Shown here: positions 1 to 10,496 of the stretch, one piece after another | Layout of the letters: each line of letters begins with the position of its first letter | Numbering within the stretch: the stretch's first letter is position 1 | DNA from: Nannochloris sp. 'desiccata' | Lineage: Eukaryota > Chlorophyta > Trebouxiophyceae > Chlorellales > Chlorellaceae | Direction: 5' to 3' | Assembly: GCA_019044685.2 (NCBI GenBank) | Contig: JAGTXX020000006.1 | Span: 744,001-808,000 of the forward strand | DNA: 64,000 nucleotides | Notes under the pieces: model-generated | What the model was told of the DNA's origin: nothing | Databases searched by the model: none | What the model saw: the letters and a program-made list of their open reading frames with translations, nothing else | Translations under genes and position numbers: made by a program

Positions 1-1470
1 TGGCACAGCAACTGCACAAGCAGGCACGCAAGCTTCCTGCTGTGGTAGGTATGCAGTTTCTTATGGTACTTGCTTCCCAGCTAGGGCCGCTTTCCAACCT
101 TTATAAACTGTTTTACCCGGACTCTGACAATACCGGTGCCGGTGCTGCTGCTACCCCAATGGAGAAAATAGTGGAAGCATTTATGGCAGACGTTTTCCCC
201 AAGTACACCGCAACCAACTTGACAGCTGTCATTGATGCATACGATAAGATCTTGGATAACCTTCCACCTGGGCAGACGAAGCCAGTTATTGTTATCGGTG
301 CGTTGCTTAAAAATAAAAACACGCCCCCGCTCTCCCTTGTTGATTCAAACTCATTCTTCCTTTTTCTTTCGCTCCATTTTCCGCTGCAGATGAGGCTAAT
401 GGATTGCAATTATGGAAAAGTAAAGATTCGGTGCCTTTAAAACAGTTTTTGGAGTTTTTAAAGGGCAGTTGCAAACAGTACCACTCTGCACATGTAATTC
501 TTGCCTCGTCGGAGTTTTTTATGATCTCGTGGCTACAAAAACGTAAGTTCTATCCATTTCTTTATCATCAATACAAATGAAGACTGTTTTATCGTATTGC
601 TAATTAATATTTGTTTACTAATGGTTGCAGATGGCTTTGATGCAAACTCGCGTGATGACCAAGTCTTGGGTGATTTGACGAGCAAAGAGGCCTTTGTGTA
701 CCTTTGTGGAGGTAAAATGCTCAGCAGGAATGGGTATGAAGAAAATTGGCCAGGCTTGATAGCTCAATCTGCAGAGACTTTAGCTCTGGGCATGACTAAG
801 GAAGACTGGAAGAAAGTCTGGTCGGTGTGTGGTGGCAACATTCATCTTCTCAAAGTTTGTGTTGGCTACGCCGAGCAGTGCAATAGCTGGGAGAAAGGTA
901 AGGAATAGCTTCTAATGTTTTTTAAATTCTTGTTTGTTGCCAAATAATTCCTCCCAACATGCGTTTGCTTGTTATTTCTTGCTTGCAGGCGTGGCTAAAA
1001 CGTTGTCAAAGCCTCAAATGGAAGTCGCTGATGCTTTAGAATCTCCAGAGTTAATTCCTCCTCCAGTTGGCAGCGATGGCCCTCGTATCTGGGAAGCAAA
1101 ACACTACAAAGCAGTCCTGCGCCTCATTGCTGCCAACCCATACCACGCTGTCCGTCGGAAGGAGGTATATGCTGTGCTCGAGAAGGTAGGCATTAAAATG
1201 GTGGAAAACGCCACAGCTGCGAAAGTGCTGCTGTCCATGGTGGAATTCAATGTTTTATCTCTGCGTCCCTACTCCGAGATGGCCGAAGATATACCCAGGG
1301 AAGCGTTCTTTAAGAAGGCTGGAAGGAAAGAGAAGCAGGACAAAGTGGTGACCATGCCTTCACCAACACACCTTGCTGCCGTTCTTGAACTAGATGTGGA
1401 ATTGGAGGAGGAGCAATTGGAAATCAAAAGTGCACAAGCTGTCGAAGGCAGTAGTGAAGCAAGCAGCTGA
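1..1470 (+). CDS. P-loop ATPase of the archaeal-ATPase (ATPase_2) type, 5' truncated
   Basis: The gene enters from the left edge, so its start and Walker A motif are outside the window. Exons read as <1-297, 390-542, 631-897 and 989-1470 (stop TGA), all with GT-AG borders and consistent phases. Across the first junction the protein reads PVIVIDEANGLQLW, a Walker B motif (hydrophobic strand then DE). It is followed by HVILASSEFF, a sensor-like strand, and a helical C-terminal part with GLTKEDW-like and winged-helix-like sequence. Proteins of this kind (Pfam ATPase_2-like, STAND-related) occur in plants and algae, mostly without a known role. The C-terminal 30 residues are Glu-rich and look disordered. 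A TGTAA motif lies about 160 bases after the stop. Family assignment is inferred from Walker B and its surroundings; the precise function is unknown. Confidence 0.6.
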
Positions 1471-1815
1471 ATTTACGGCGCCGTTAGTTTGCACTGCATT
1501 CTTCTGCCAACACAGCTAAAATAGTTTTGGGAAGGCTGGAAAACTCATTCTTTTTACCGCTCTATTCATTTTGTAAAATAATTTTCTATTTCCGGTTATA
1601 CTGTTTTTAAATTCTGCATGTGTACATATAAAAAATGTAAAATATCACTTGTATTAGTCAAATTATGGTTACAAGCAGTGTGATAATTGGAAAGAAGAAA
1701 AAAATGGACCGCTGCTACCGCCACTGCTGCCAACGATTACGGCCATCTGGGTTTTACAGAATTGATAAACAGTGGTGAAGGTCAGGTGTGCTGAAAAGCA
1801 GATCTCCCCCACACC

Positions 1816-1960
1816 ATCAATTTTCAGCGCTGCGCTGAACAGCGATTTTCAGTATGAGGGCGCACTGCATTGCTTATCATTGCTCATTACATTGCTAGCG
1901 CTGAGGATCACAGCACTGAAAATTGATAAAGTTTGCACCAGCGCTGGGAAGCGCTGGTGC
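1816..1960. repeat. Inverted repeat plus perfect hairpin
   Basis: Positions 1816-1832 and 1911-1927 are inverted copies of 17 bases with one mismatch. Just after, 1935-1945 and 1950-1960 form a perfect 11-bp stem with a 4-base loop (arms GCACCAGCGCT and AGCGCTGGTGC). The AGCGCT core recurs around 3100 and 3270. Possible decayed foldback or MITE; no gene is attached. Confidence 0.6.
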
Positions 1961-2034
1961 ATTTAAGTGATACTAACATGCATAGAAACACTGCGGTATT
2001 GCAGCGTTTGCAGAGAAACCAGGCGGTTGCACCT

Positions 2035-2223
2035 GTCCAGGCACACATCCTTGGTCACCGTCCCGTCCCCCAATTCCCTACCCCACAACAGACTCTCTAT
2101 CAATAGCTATCATCGAAGGGACAGCCCTAGATGACAGACATAGTATACAAATATCTAAATAGAGAGTTAATGGGGGAATTGGGTGGAGGGGTAGGGACCA
2201 TACGAAGGACATGTGTTGTGGAC
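2035..2223. mobile_element. MITE-like element with about 65-bp imperfect terminal inverted repeats
   Basis: Bases 2035-2100, read inward, match the reverse complement of 2159-2223 with several mismatches and small gaps. The inner 9 bases (ACTCTCTAT at 2092 and its complement at 2159) are perfect, and the outer ends both begin GTCC. The centre (2101-2158) has no coding capacity. Size and structure fit a miniature inverted-repeat transposable element. I see no clear target-site duplication, so the outer boundaries are provisional. Confidence 0.5.
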
Positions 2224-3077
2224 ATAGCGCTCACCGACCAGCACCGCAGCAGAAATAAGGGAATAAAAAGAACAGCAAAAACAAAGGCCTTGGAAAAAAA
2301 AAACAGTAAAAGAGGAAGGAAAGGAGACTTAATTTAAAGGAAATAAATAAAAGATGTCGGTTTCATTAAGCCATACTTTAATAAACAGGTGCATTATTTC
2401 AGCACACTTTGACGCTCAAGTTGACCACCCCCACTATCTCCATAGAAGGGAGAAGAGAGTAGAATGAATTCTGCACAGTCTCTACATAGATGGCTGCAGA
2501 CCATTAGACGGCATTTTGACGTAGGATGAGGTTCTCGTCTCTACGTTGGCAAGAATTACTTTAGCCTTTTCATGGAACCAGTCCTTGTCAGGAATTTCTT
2601 GAACCACATTTGCTTGGCAAGATGAACAAAATCTGAAGATAAATAAAGAAAGCTCGGCTCTTATGCCTTTTCTACACATGCTGCCTCACAACGCAGGTAA
2701 TGATCTGATCAAAACAGTCGGTAATCCTCTCTGGAACCCCAGGAATCTCCAATACTCCTCCGTGCAAGAGGCGGTGCAATTGGCGGAAACTTTTCATGGC
2801 CAAGTAAGTAGCAGCATTGCAAATATTTATCTATATTTGTACATATAAACACCGCATGGATTTTTCTATGGCCAATACTTTCTCCTAAAAGCCAAATATG
2901 ATTGCACTTATCAGAAAAATATGATTAATAATGCACTTATAATTATTCTACTTGATGGATGCAGAGGGTGCACTCAAACAAGCCCACGAATCGCCTTAAT
3001 ACAAGCAAAGGAACGTAGCTGGGTCCCACCAATCCACATAATGTACATTTCTCGATAGTATCAGCAAATAGTTCAGC

Positions 3078-3126
3078 CCGGAGTGCTGCAGAGCACTATC
3101 AAGCACAGCGCTGTAGAGCGCTCCGG
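3078..3126. repeat. Imperfect GC-rich palindrome
   Basis: CCGGAG...CTCCGG ends enclose GCTGCAGAGC-like and AGCGCT-like inner arms, giving an imperfect hairpin of about 49 bases. Similar GCTGAA/AGCGCT-rich sequence recurs at about 3270-3370 and at 1816-1960, which suggests a shared repeat family. Confidence 0.45.
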
Positions 3127-4053
3127 CAGCACCGTCATCTAGATGGGCCACCAGGACCTTGGAAACTCAACGTCCGAATCCACCGACCCCAGAAATGAAG
3201 AGACCATAGTATCTTAAAGCAATATATCTGGTAGAAGGTTTGATCCAAGTGGGCTCTTTTATAGGAATGCTGATCAGCGCTGTCTCAGATGGCGCTCTGC
3301 AGCAGTGATCATCACATGTGCTGCTGATGGCTGCTCAGTGCTGAAGAGCGGAGTGCTGAACAGTGCATGTGGATTTTTGCGCTGCTGCAAAAAGTAATTT
3401 TTATTACTACTGCTGCCAGCCACTGTTCATCAATTCTTTTAAACCCAGATGGGCCATACGTTGGTCTGAGAGCGAGCATCGCCCGTTTGCCAAGGGTCTG
3501 TTGTGCTTTCCAGAAGTTTTAAATGAGAACGCAGCGAGGAGGTCGATATACGCTGCGGTACGCTGCAAAAAAGGGGTATAAAGAGTTGATACCTGAATCT
3601 GGAAGAGGGGGCAAATGCTGTGATCGTCGGCTGCCCCTGCTGAAGGTGAATTCGCGCTGTCAGTCGGTGACTGTGACAAGCCCGGTGGAGCTATTGCGGG
3701 CATATAAAGTATATGTGATGTGCTGCGGGGAGGAACAGCCCACCTTTTGTTTAATATTTATGATCATGATTAGACATAGCTTGATCGATTCAAGAATTCT
3801 TGGGTAATGGAACGCCCAGTTTTCATTGTGGAAAGCCTAATTTGACCTTGTTCTTGTCCAAATAAGTTCATAATTGAGGCAGACCTTTGAAATTTGGTGG
3901 AAAGAATAGTTTTGGAGCTCAATTCTAGTCTGCCGCCTTTCGAATCTGGCGGTAGTCATACACCTTTTTCTAAAACAAAAATTAAGCTCCTTTCACACCC
4001 CATCTTAAATGCAGAGTCAAGTCAGACAGAGGTAAGAGGGAGTGGAGGGTGGG

Positions 4054-4195
4054 TCGCGCAGAAGCACTGACCGCTATCTGCCTTAATTAAAGCCAATTAA
4101 ACACAAACAGGCTTTCAGAAGGTTATATAAGCAAGACTCTGGAATCTTGCATCAACTTCACTGAGCTTCATTTTTGGGCTTTCCATCTTGGTTCT
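4054..4195. repeat. Left copy of a 142-bp direct repeat carrying a TATA box
   Basis: Bases 4054-4195 are identical by eye to 5126-5267 (offset 1072). The first 39 bases equal the outer end of the right terminal inverted repeat of the foldback element. The remaining ~103 bases are unique sequence with a TATA-like GTTATATAAG at about 4122-4131. The left copy is upstream of the element's ORF (ATG at 4318); the right copy is upstream of ATP11. Confidence 0.85.
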
Positions 4196-5164
4196 TTAAT
4201 TAAGGCAGATAGCGGTCAGTGCTTCTGCGCGAACAAAGAAATTGGCCAGAAATATAGTCCAATGCTACTTGTAACATACTTACCTCGTTGTATGGCCGGT
4301 AGCATTGTTAAACAAAAATGTCTTCTACAACCGACGATTTAGGCACTCAATGCCTCCAAGTAGTAATAAACGTAGTTCCAAGGTATGGCGTGGCTGCCCA
4401 AGAGCTCGGGGTAGTAATAGCCAGATTGCCAGATTCCGCTGTGGAGAATCTGGACGTTGACGGCCCCGACTTGGAAGGGGCTCGCTTTGCTCTTCAGGAA
4501 AACGACGGTACCCCTATCTATACAGCTCCCAGGCGTATTCCGCGAGAGCTAGTAATCAACGATGCTCAGGATAGAGACGAAGTGATGGATGCAGTGGAGG
4601 TCGCTATTCAAAATGGAAAAGAACTCCCTGTAGTATTCGAGAAGTATGCCTCAGCTTTGGTAGCAAGGCACCCCATTCAGGAGTCTCAGCAAGTCCTGTC
4701 TTCTCCTGCGCTCCCTACCTCACCTAATGTTGCAGGAAGTTCTCAACCAAATGCTCCCCTTAGCGTCACCGCTGGGGCGTCTGATGCTGCTCCTGCTCCT
4801 GGTGGTAGTGCTCCTCTTCCTGATGCTGGCCAACATCTTCAACAGTCCCCCGCAGGGCTATCACCTCCACCTGTTAATCCAGCACCACCTCTAACTACTC
4901 CATTGAGGCGTGCAGCTACTCTTGGTCCAACCAGACCTAAGTTCTACCCCGAGCTCTTGGGCAGCCACGCCACACCTTGGAACTACGTTTATTACTACTT
5001 GGAGGCATTGAGTGCCTAAATCGTCGGTTGTAGAAGACATTTTTGTTTAACAATGCTACCGGCCATACAACGAGGTAAGTATGTTACAAGTAGCATTGGA
5101 CTATATTTCTGGCCAATTTCTTTGTTCGCGCAGAAGCACTGACCGCTATCTGCCTTAATTAAAG
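4194..5164. mobile_element. 971-bp foldback element with 221-bp terminal inverted repeats
   Basis: Bases 4194-4414 are the reverse complement of 4944-5164, with one mismatch found by eye (4385). The interior is 529 bp. The outermost bases are CTTTAATTAAGG / CCTTAATTAAAG. One ORF occupies the interior and uses both repeats for its ends. Reading outward, the right arm contains a good splice donor (GAG/GTAAGT near 5070) and a pyrimidine-rich acceptor ending CGCAG at 5133; the left arm has the mirror image. No transposase, reverse transcriptase or integrase is encoded, so if mobile it is non-autonomous. The flanks share a 142-bp direct repeat that overlaps the ends, unlike an ordinary short target-site duplication. 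Confidence 0.75.
4318..5019 (+). CDS. Unknown 233-residue protein inside the foldback element
   Basis: A single uninterrupted ORF with ATG at 4318 inside the left inverted repeat and stop TAA at 5017 inside the right one, so about 32 N-terminal and 25 C-terminal codons are encoded by the repeats in opposite orientation. Residues 1-120 look globular and acidic, with hydrophobic patches such as VVINVV; residues about 125-205 are rich in Pro, Ser and Ala and probably disordered. I recognise no domain, signal peptide or membrane segment. A TATA-like motif about 190 bases upstream, in the 142-bp repeat, could drive it. Length and clean frame argue for a real or recently active gene, but expression is unproven. 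It could be an element-encoded accessory protein or a captured host fragment. Confidence 0.5.
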   Translation: MSSTTDDLGTQCLQVVINVVPRYGVAAQELGVVIARLPDSAVENLDVDGPDLEGARFALQENDGTPIYTAPRRIPRELVINDAQDRDEVMDAVEVAIQNGKELPVVFEKYASALVARHPIQESQQVLSSPALPTSPNVAGSSQPNAPLSVTAGASDAAPAPGGSAPLPDAGQHLQQSPAGLSPPPVNPAPPLTTPLRRAATLGPTRPKFYPELLGSHATPWNYVYYYLEALSA

Positions 5165-5267
5165 CCAATTAAACACAAACAGGCTTTCAGAAGGTTATAT
5201 AAGCAAGACTCTGGAATCTTGCATCAACTTCACTGAGCTTCATTTTTGGGCTTTCCATCTTGGTTCT
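5126..5267 (+). promoter_or_regulatory. Right copy of the 142-bp direct repeat; probable ATP11 promoter
   Basis: Identical by eye to 4054-4195. Its first 39 bases are the end of the right inverted repeat; the rest carries GTTATATAAG at about 5194-5203, a good TATA box about 330 bases before the ATP11 start codon. The region between (5268-5531) is GC-rich at first and has no ORF of note. A 5' UTR intron ending at ATTACAG just before the ATG is possible but unproven. Confidence 0.5.
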
Positions 5268-5531
5268 GAAACAGCGAGGTCGCCTACCGCCGTTTCTCCG
5301 CGCGGCATTGGGTTTTCCCCGGGGCATAAAAATCCTTTCTCTGGATTTCCCCGCCTTTTCCAGCCTTTCCCGCGAGAAATAAAATTGTTTCCCTCGAAGC
5401 TTTCTCATTCAATCTCAGAAAGAGTCTTCACTGAGCAAGCAGTTCAAGCCAAGTTTTGCCCATCGCCATTATTGGCAGTTTGAAGGCTTATTAACTAGTT
5501 ATAACATTTGTCCATATTTGGAATTACAGCG

Positions 5532-6227
5532 ATGGCTCTAAGATCGCTAGAAAAACGGGTAATAGAACCGTTGATTTCAAAACATGGAAGATCATTTGCC
5601 TCTCTTGCTGGCTGGTCTATGCCCAGTAGCAGAAATCTGTGGGACATTCTGAAACGCGAACAAATAGAGGGACACGATGCACGCCACATCCGAGACATTT
5701 GGGTTGAGGTGAGGTCCATTTTTTGTAAAAGTAAAATTTTCACCGTCGGGCAGGCGGCCTGCATTGACAAGAAATTAAAATCAATCCTTTGTACCTGATG
5801 CAGTTCCATGCTGATCCTGCAAAGAGCCGTGTATCTACCGTGCTCACAGCACCTCAATATCTTAGCTTCGTAGAGAGCGCTAATCGCAAGTAAGTTGGAA
5901 AATTAACTTCGAGTCTCCACCCCCGCTTTAACAACTCCGAATTCAAGCCTCTCTCTTTAATACTCTTCTTGCAGCCCTATGTTTCTTCTGCCAGTCTTTA
6001 GAGGTCCAAACGCATTCGAAAACTTCATTCTTCAAGTGCAAATGCCCTACGTTCTCTTCACGTCACTCGAAGACTATAAATTGTAAGTTGAACTTTCGAA
6101 TATAATTATTTAAAAGACCGCAACGGGGGAAATAATTACACAGGCCTTTCTTCATCCTCTCGTGATAGCAAATGATTTCATTACTAGCCACTATATAATA
6201 ATGTAATTCTTCCTCTCTTCTAATTTT

Positions 6228-6260
<33 letters not shown>

Positions 6261-6556
6261 TTCCCTTTTTTTCAATCTTCAGACATGGTGATGCAGCGCA
6301 ACCTCATCTCGTCGTCACGCATTACCCAGAATTACTAGAAAGCAAAGGCTTAGTGCTCGTTCGTGGTGACATTCTCCAACCAAATGCACTCGATGCAGTC
6401 TCTGCAGTGTCTCTCATGTCTAATTGTCATGAATTCTACTCTGATCGAGGTCAAAAAGGTATTTTTGTACATGCATTCAATCACCGTCAGACGGAATTTG
6501 ATTTGAAACGAATGTTAGATAGTATGGGACATGATACATCGCAGTTAAATAAATAG
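5532..6556 (+). CDS. ATP11: ATP11-type F1-ATPase assembly chaperone (ATPAF1)
   Basis: Exons 5532-5708, 5804-5889, 5975-6082 and 6283-6556 give a 214-residue protein. The start is the first ATG, followed by MALRSLEKRVIEP, a basic amphipathic N-terminus suiting a mitochondrial presequence. The body shows the ATP11 signature: WDILKRE near residue 42, IRDIWVEFH, APQYLSFVESAN, FLLPVFRG, MPYVLFTSLEDY, and a C-terminal VLVRGDIL...HEFYSD. The family binds the F1 beta subunit in the mitochondrial matrix and stops it aggregating before the alpha-beta hexamer forms. The last intron contains a CTTT microsatellite. Its promoter region borders the foldback element. A TGTAA motif follows the stop by about 15 bases. 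It converges on the next gene. Confidence 0.9.
6228..6260 (+). repeat. (CTTT)n microsatellite in ATP11 intron 3
   Basis: About eight tandem CTTT units form part of the pyrimidine tract before the acceptor at 6281-6282. Length variation here could affect splicing. Confidence 0.9.
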
Positions 6557-6729
6557 GTCTGTGGAGGAATAGGGTCTTGTAAATGCATGTAGATAATTAA
6601 TTGATTTACAGATGATGGTAGTTAGTGGTTCTTAACTGTTAATAAATAATAAAATAAAATAATAGACAAAATCATCACCAATGGGAAACTAAAATTCTAT
6701 TAAGTTTGCATTTTTTTTTCTCTTTCTAT

Positions 6730-9700
6730 CTAAGGATTAGCTTCCATTCTGCGGACACCCCCCTGCTTAGTAGCCTTTGTCGCACTGGTTGGGAAGGAAA
6801 GAGCAGCAAAACTACGACTCACAGACGCAGAAAACACATTAGGCAATTTTTTCGGAATTTTATGATCCTTCTTTAAAAATTTAGACGCCTCGTAGTCAGC
6901 TCTATGGCACAGCACGCGCAGCACCGTCTCAGGGTCAAGTATACCTTCAGCAGAACCAGCACTAGCTTTCAAAGGTTGTTTCTTTGTGGTCTTAGATGCA
7001 GTAATCAAGGCTTTTGTGTCCAAAGACATCGTATATAAAGCATTCTCGAGCGGCAAGCACAATTTGCCAACAGCAGTAGGATCCAAGCCAGCCCCCTCTG
7101 CAAAGAACATCGCTCTTAACTGTTCAAAATCTTCAAGTAATATCGGCATATCTTGTAAAGTGAACAGCCTATTGGGACCTCCGTCGAGGAGAACGTGGAG
7201 TACTGCCGCTGAGAGGGTCTTGCAAACATGGCCGGCCATCCGAGGAGCCAGTCCCTCATCGAGCATTTCACACAGCATGCCTAAAGCGCCATCGACTTCC
7301 TCTAAAATAGATTGAATCCGGGAATATTCCACGTGGAATGCATACAAATCTTTGAAAATAGCAGATCGAAGGTCACCACAGACAAGCTTCAAAGTAATAA
7401 ATCTAAGAATATTATCAACGCCTTCGGCTGCAGAGGCAACAGCTCCATTGAGGAACCCGGTCCCCCTGAATGAAGCAGCGTCTGCAGAAACTTCCTCCTC
7501 TTGTGCAGCGTGCCATTTCTCTTTCACCAGAGCTTCTAAATCTGACGTTTTAGTAGCGAGATAATACATAGAGTTTGCTCGAACAACGAGTGTGTCATAC
7601 ATGACACCCAATATTCTCGATTGTTGATCTTGAGTTAACGACGGCAACCACGACGTGACTAACGCAGCACCTACTTTATTCGTAACAGATTTAATACCAC
7701 TGGATCCTCCCATAGCTTCTACTTCAGCAGATTCTGCAAGGTCTTTTTTAAACCGGGTCAAAGGAGGGGCAGGCGGTACCAGAGAGTCAGCGGTACCGAC
7801 ACTTGCAAGTGACATTTTGCAATATTTTTGAAGTACTGCATCCATACCGTCGACAAGAGCGTTGACTACACTTGCAGGGACGGCAATACCCATTCCAAAT
7901 AGCGTATCTACGGCATCATCCATCACTTTCAATACCTCAACCGCAGAGCGGGAGGTGGCTCCTCGTTGCTGTACTACCGGTGACCAGTCTTCTTCAGCCA
8001 TGATGCGATCGAGCCATCCGTACATGTTGGACACTTGCTGTTGGGCCCAGTTGTGTAATAATGGGGTTATGCGTTGAACAGCGCCCCAGGGAGGAGGTAG
8101 CTGCTGACTAGCACCAGCACCACCATGTGCGGCAATTTCGGCCATGAGCTCTGATTCCAAGTCTACAGAGGCATGGATTGTGGCAGCAACAGATTTTGTG
8201 AGACAATTAACAGAAATAAGCCACGTCAGCATTTTAGCTCCGTATAATTCGTGCAAGGTATCTGCAGCAATGGCGGCAGCAGCAGGTTGGTACTGTCTCA
8301 AAATAGGCACAAATTGATTGCGTTCTACGTGTAACAACGCCGAGGTTTCGGTCGCTAGAAGTGCTGTGCGGTCTTCTTCAAGAGCGACTTGGTTGTGCAC
8401 CTCCGCAGCTCGTCGAGCAAAGGCAGCACCAACAGACGCCTTGATACATCTTGTCAGCATCCCTTCAAAAGCACCAGCATCATTGTTGTTCTTGTCATTT
8501 TGTAAACCGTAGATAGAGCGTAAAAATTCGAGCAATACCTGCATTTCACCAGTATTAGCAAACGAAGTATGATAGTCACTCAAGGCAGTTGACGCCTCAG
8601 CGCTCAAAGCGTCGAGCACTTTACTTGTAAAGGCAGCATCAGCTGCAGATGAGTTTGCAGCTGTACCAGTTGCACTTTGTGCTAATAGAACACCAGCGTG
8701 CAATAAGGAAGTTTCTTTTGATGCCATGTATTGCCTAAAATGAACCCACATACCCAAAGCAGAATTCATTTGAGGAGAAATCCCTAATTGAGGCCATACA
8801 TTTGAGCTCAGCAAGCTCAGCAGCTCCTGTGCTTCAGGTACAAACTGCCCTTCATCTAAGCTGTCAAAAACACCGCATAACAGCATCTCAGCGACTTGGA
8901 TGGAAAGACCCATAGGGAATGTGAGATCACCGCCAGTGATGTTGCCAGCTAAGCGACGCGTAGCTTCCTCAACACCACGAGCTGCAGCGAAATACTCTGT
9001 TTCTTCATAATCATCGGCTTCGCAGACATCCATACGGCGTAAGCTGCCGCGAAGGGAAGCCAATAAACTCCGAGCTGGCGCACCGCTTTTGGCAGCATCT
9101 CCACCTTGCTGAGAAACCCAAGAATGGGCTGCAGCATGTTCCAAAGACTTTGAAATCACCGAAGCAATACCACTACGCCATGCTGCAAAAGATCGGAAGC
9201 TTTGGAAGGCAGATGAAGGCACGATTTGTAACAATGTAACAAGAGCGTCGATAGTTGATAAAGAAGAAATCCCGTTTTTATTGGCTAACTGAGTTACGGT
9301 AGTCAAATCTTTGCCTAGAGCCTCGCCAATCTGAAGTAAATTCGTATAAGAGAAGGAGAAGGATAGTTTAGAGAATTGTGTGGAAGTGGAAGGGGTAGCT
9401 AGCAGTCAAGAGAGGGAAACAAATAAAAAAAAAGACTGACCATTTTCAATAATAAGAAGATAAAAAATAAAAGTGATTTATAACGTACCTCTAGTTGTGC
9501 CCTCACAGTCTGTAGCAACGCAGGCGACGCTTTCGATCCACACGCAGATACGAATATTTGAAATGCGAGCATTTGCATCTCTCTTTCATCAATATTGATA
9601 GCCATTGAGGGAATTTGAAGGTGAGGTAAAGATTTTCGCTGAGAGGTCCCTTCAATACCGCCGCCAGCTCCTCCAGCGGCAGATGAAGGGTGTTCCTGTG

Positions 9701-10068
9701 AATTGTTTGAAGGCAGGCGACTAAGGATAGAGTTATTCAAACTTCCTGCTGCAGAACACATCACAATGAGATCTAATTTGCCACGTTTGTTGATTTGGTT
9801 GAGGACAAGAGGGACGTCGAGTGCGTCCATGAGCCATCCATCGAAGCCACTGCACCCTACGGGGAAAGCGATCTGGCCACCTTTGTCTTTATATTCCTGT
9901 ATATAGAGAGAGTAATTTTGCGTGCAAGAATTTTGATTTAGACGAAATTAATGGTACGCAGATCACCGTGTTGCTGCAATCTGAAATCTAAGAACTGAAA
10001 TTTACCTGCAGAGCGTGACGCAAAAGGAGCCTCCTGTCGCCAACTGCAGATTCAACGTGTGACTGCAT
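6730..10068 (-). CDS. PATROL1-like Unc-13 homologue (DUF810/MUN domain)
   Basis: Exons on the minus strand are 10006-10068, 9489-9896 and 6730-9330, giving 1023 residues; all junctions are phase 0. The start ATG at 10068 opens a 21-codon first exon. The C-terminal 150 residues carry the plant DUF810 hallmark: VLLDGGPNRLFTLQD, a helical stretch, then TVLRVLCHRADYEASKFLKK and IPKK. The whole protein is predicted helical, as for MUN domains that prime vesicle fusion in animals (Unc13). In Arabidopsis PATROL1 this family moves plasma-membrane proton ATPase to the cell surface. There are no C1 or C2 domains, as in plant members. It is divergent from the DnaJ gene with a 428-bp shared upstream region. 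Family is firm; cargo in this alga is unknown. Confidence 0.85.
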
Positions 10069-10496
10069 TGTGTATCCACTTTCATAAACCGTAGGACGGA
10101 TAATTTTATAGGAAGTTGGCTTGTTTTTGAAACTAGATTGCAAAGAAATTGTGGTTTTAAAAGAGTTTAATCAACCAATTAGACCTGCAGATAAAGCATT
10201 GGTTGTAAACTAAAGAGAGTAATGCACAACTTTGTCAACGATGGCTTTCATCAAAGCCCAAAAATTGAAAATTCGGTTCAGCCGTAAACAAGGCGCTGGG
10301 ACCGAAGAAGCCTTTTGCTTGATCGTGACTTGAAGCGCACGCTTCTCAGAACTGTCTGGAAGCTCTTCAGTCTCTCCATGATGAAGCTCCAGGCACCCGT
10401 TCGCATTCGTTTATCCATTATTTTATTGATCTTTTCAAGAAAATTGCGCATCTAGCATAACAAGAGCAATAACAACTCCATATTTCTAGTCGAATC
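10069..10496. promoter_or_regulatory. Divergent spacer between PATROL1-like and DnaJ genes
   Basis: These 428 bases separate two head-to-head start codons and contain no ORF of substance. Pyrimidine-rich TTCAAG/CTTCAG-type repeats near 10330-10440 lie close to the DnaJ start, and TTCNNGAA-like pieces there could serve heat-shock factor, though I cannot claim a perfect element. It presumably holds both promoters. Confidence 0.4.

Larger units (their letters stand above)
1471..4053. other. Long intergenic stretch with hairpins and small repeats
   Basis: No gene is supported in about 2.6 kb. The first 170 bases are AT-rich 3' flank of the ATPase gene. The rest holds a 17-bp inverted repeat, a perfect hairpin, a MITE-like element at 2035-2223, and AGCGCT/GCTGAA-rich imperfect palindromes around 3078-3126 and 3270-3370. 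The short ORFs here have no family resemblance, no splice-linked continuation and no codon pattern like the neighbouring genes. It looks like a small pocket of decayed mobile elements. Confidence 0.6.

Noticed and set aside
3407..3807. Overlapping ORFs on both strands in the repeat-rich left region
   Set aside because: They overlap repeat-like palindromes, have no homology that I recognise and no splice partners.
4030..4059. Tiny 29-base intron between GAG/GTAAGA and CGCAG
   Set aside because: Far shorter than any other intron in the window and not inside a reading frame.
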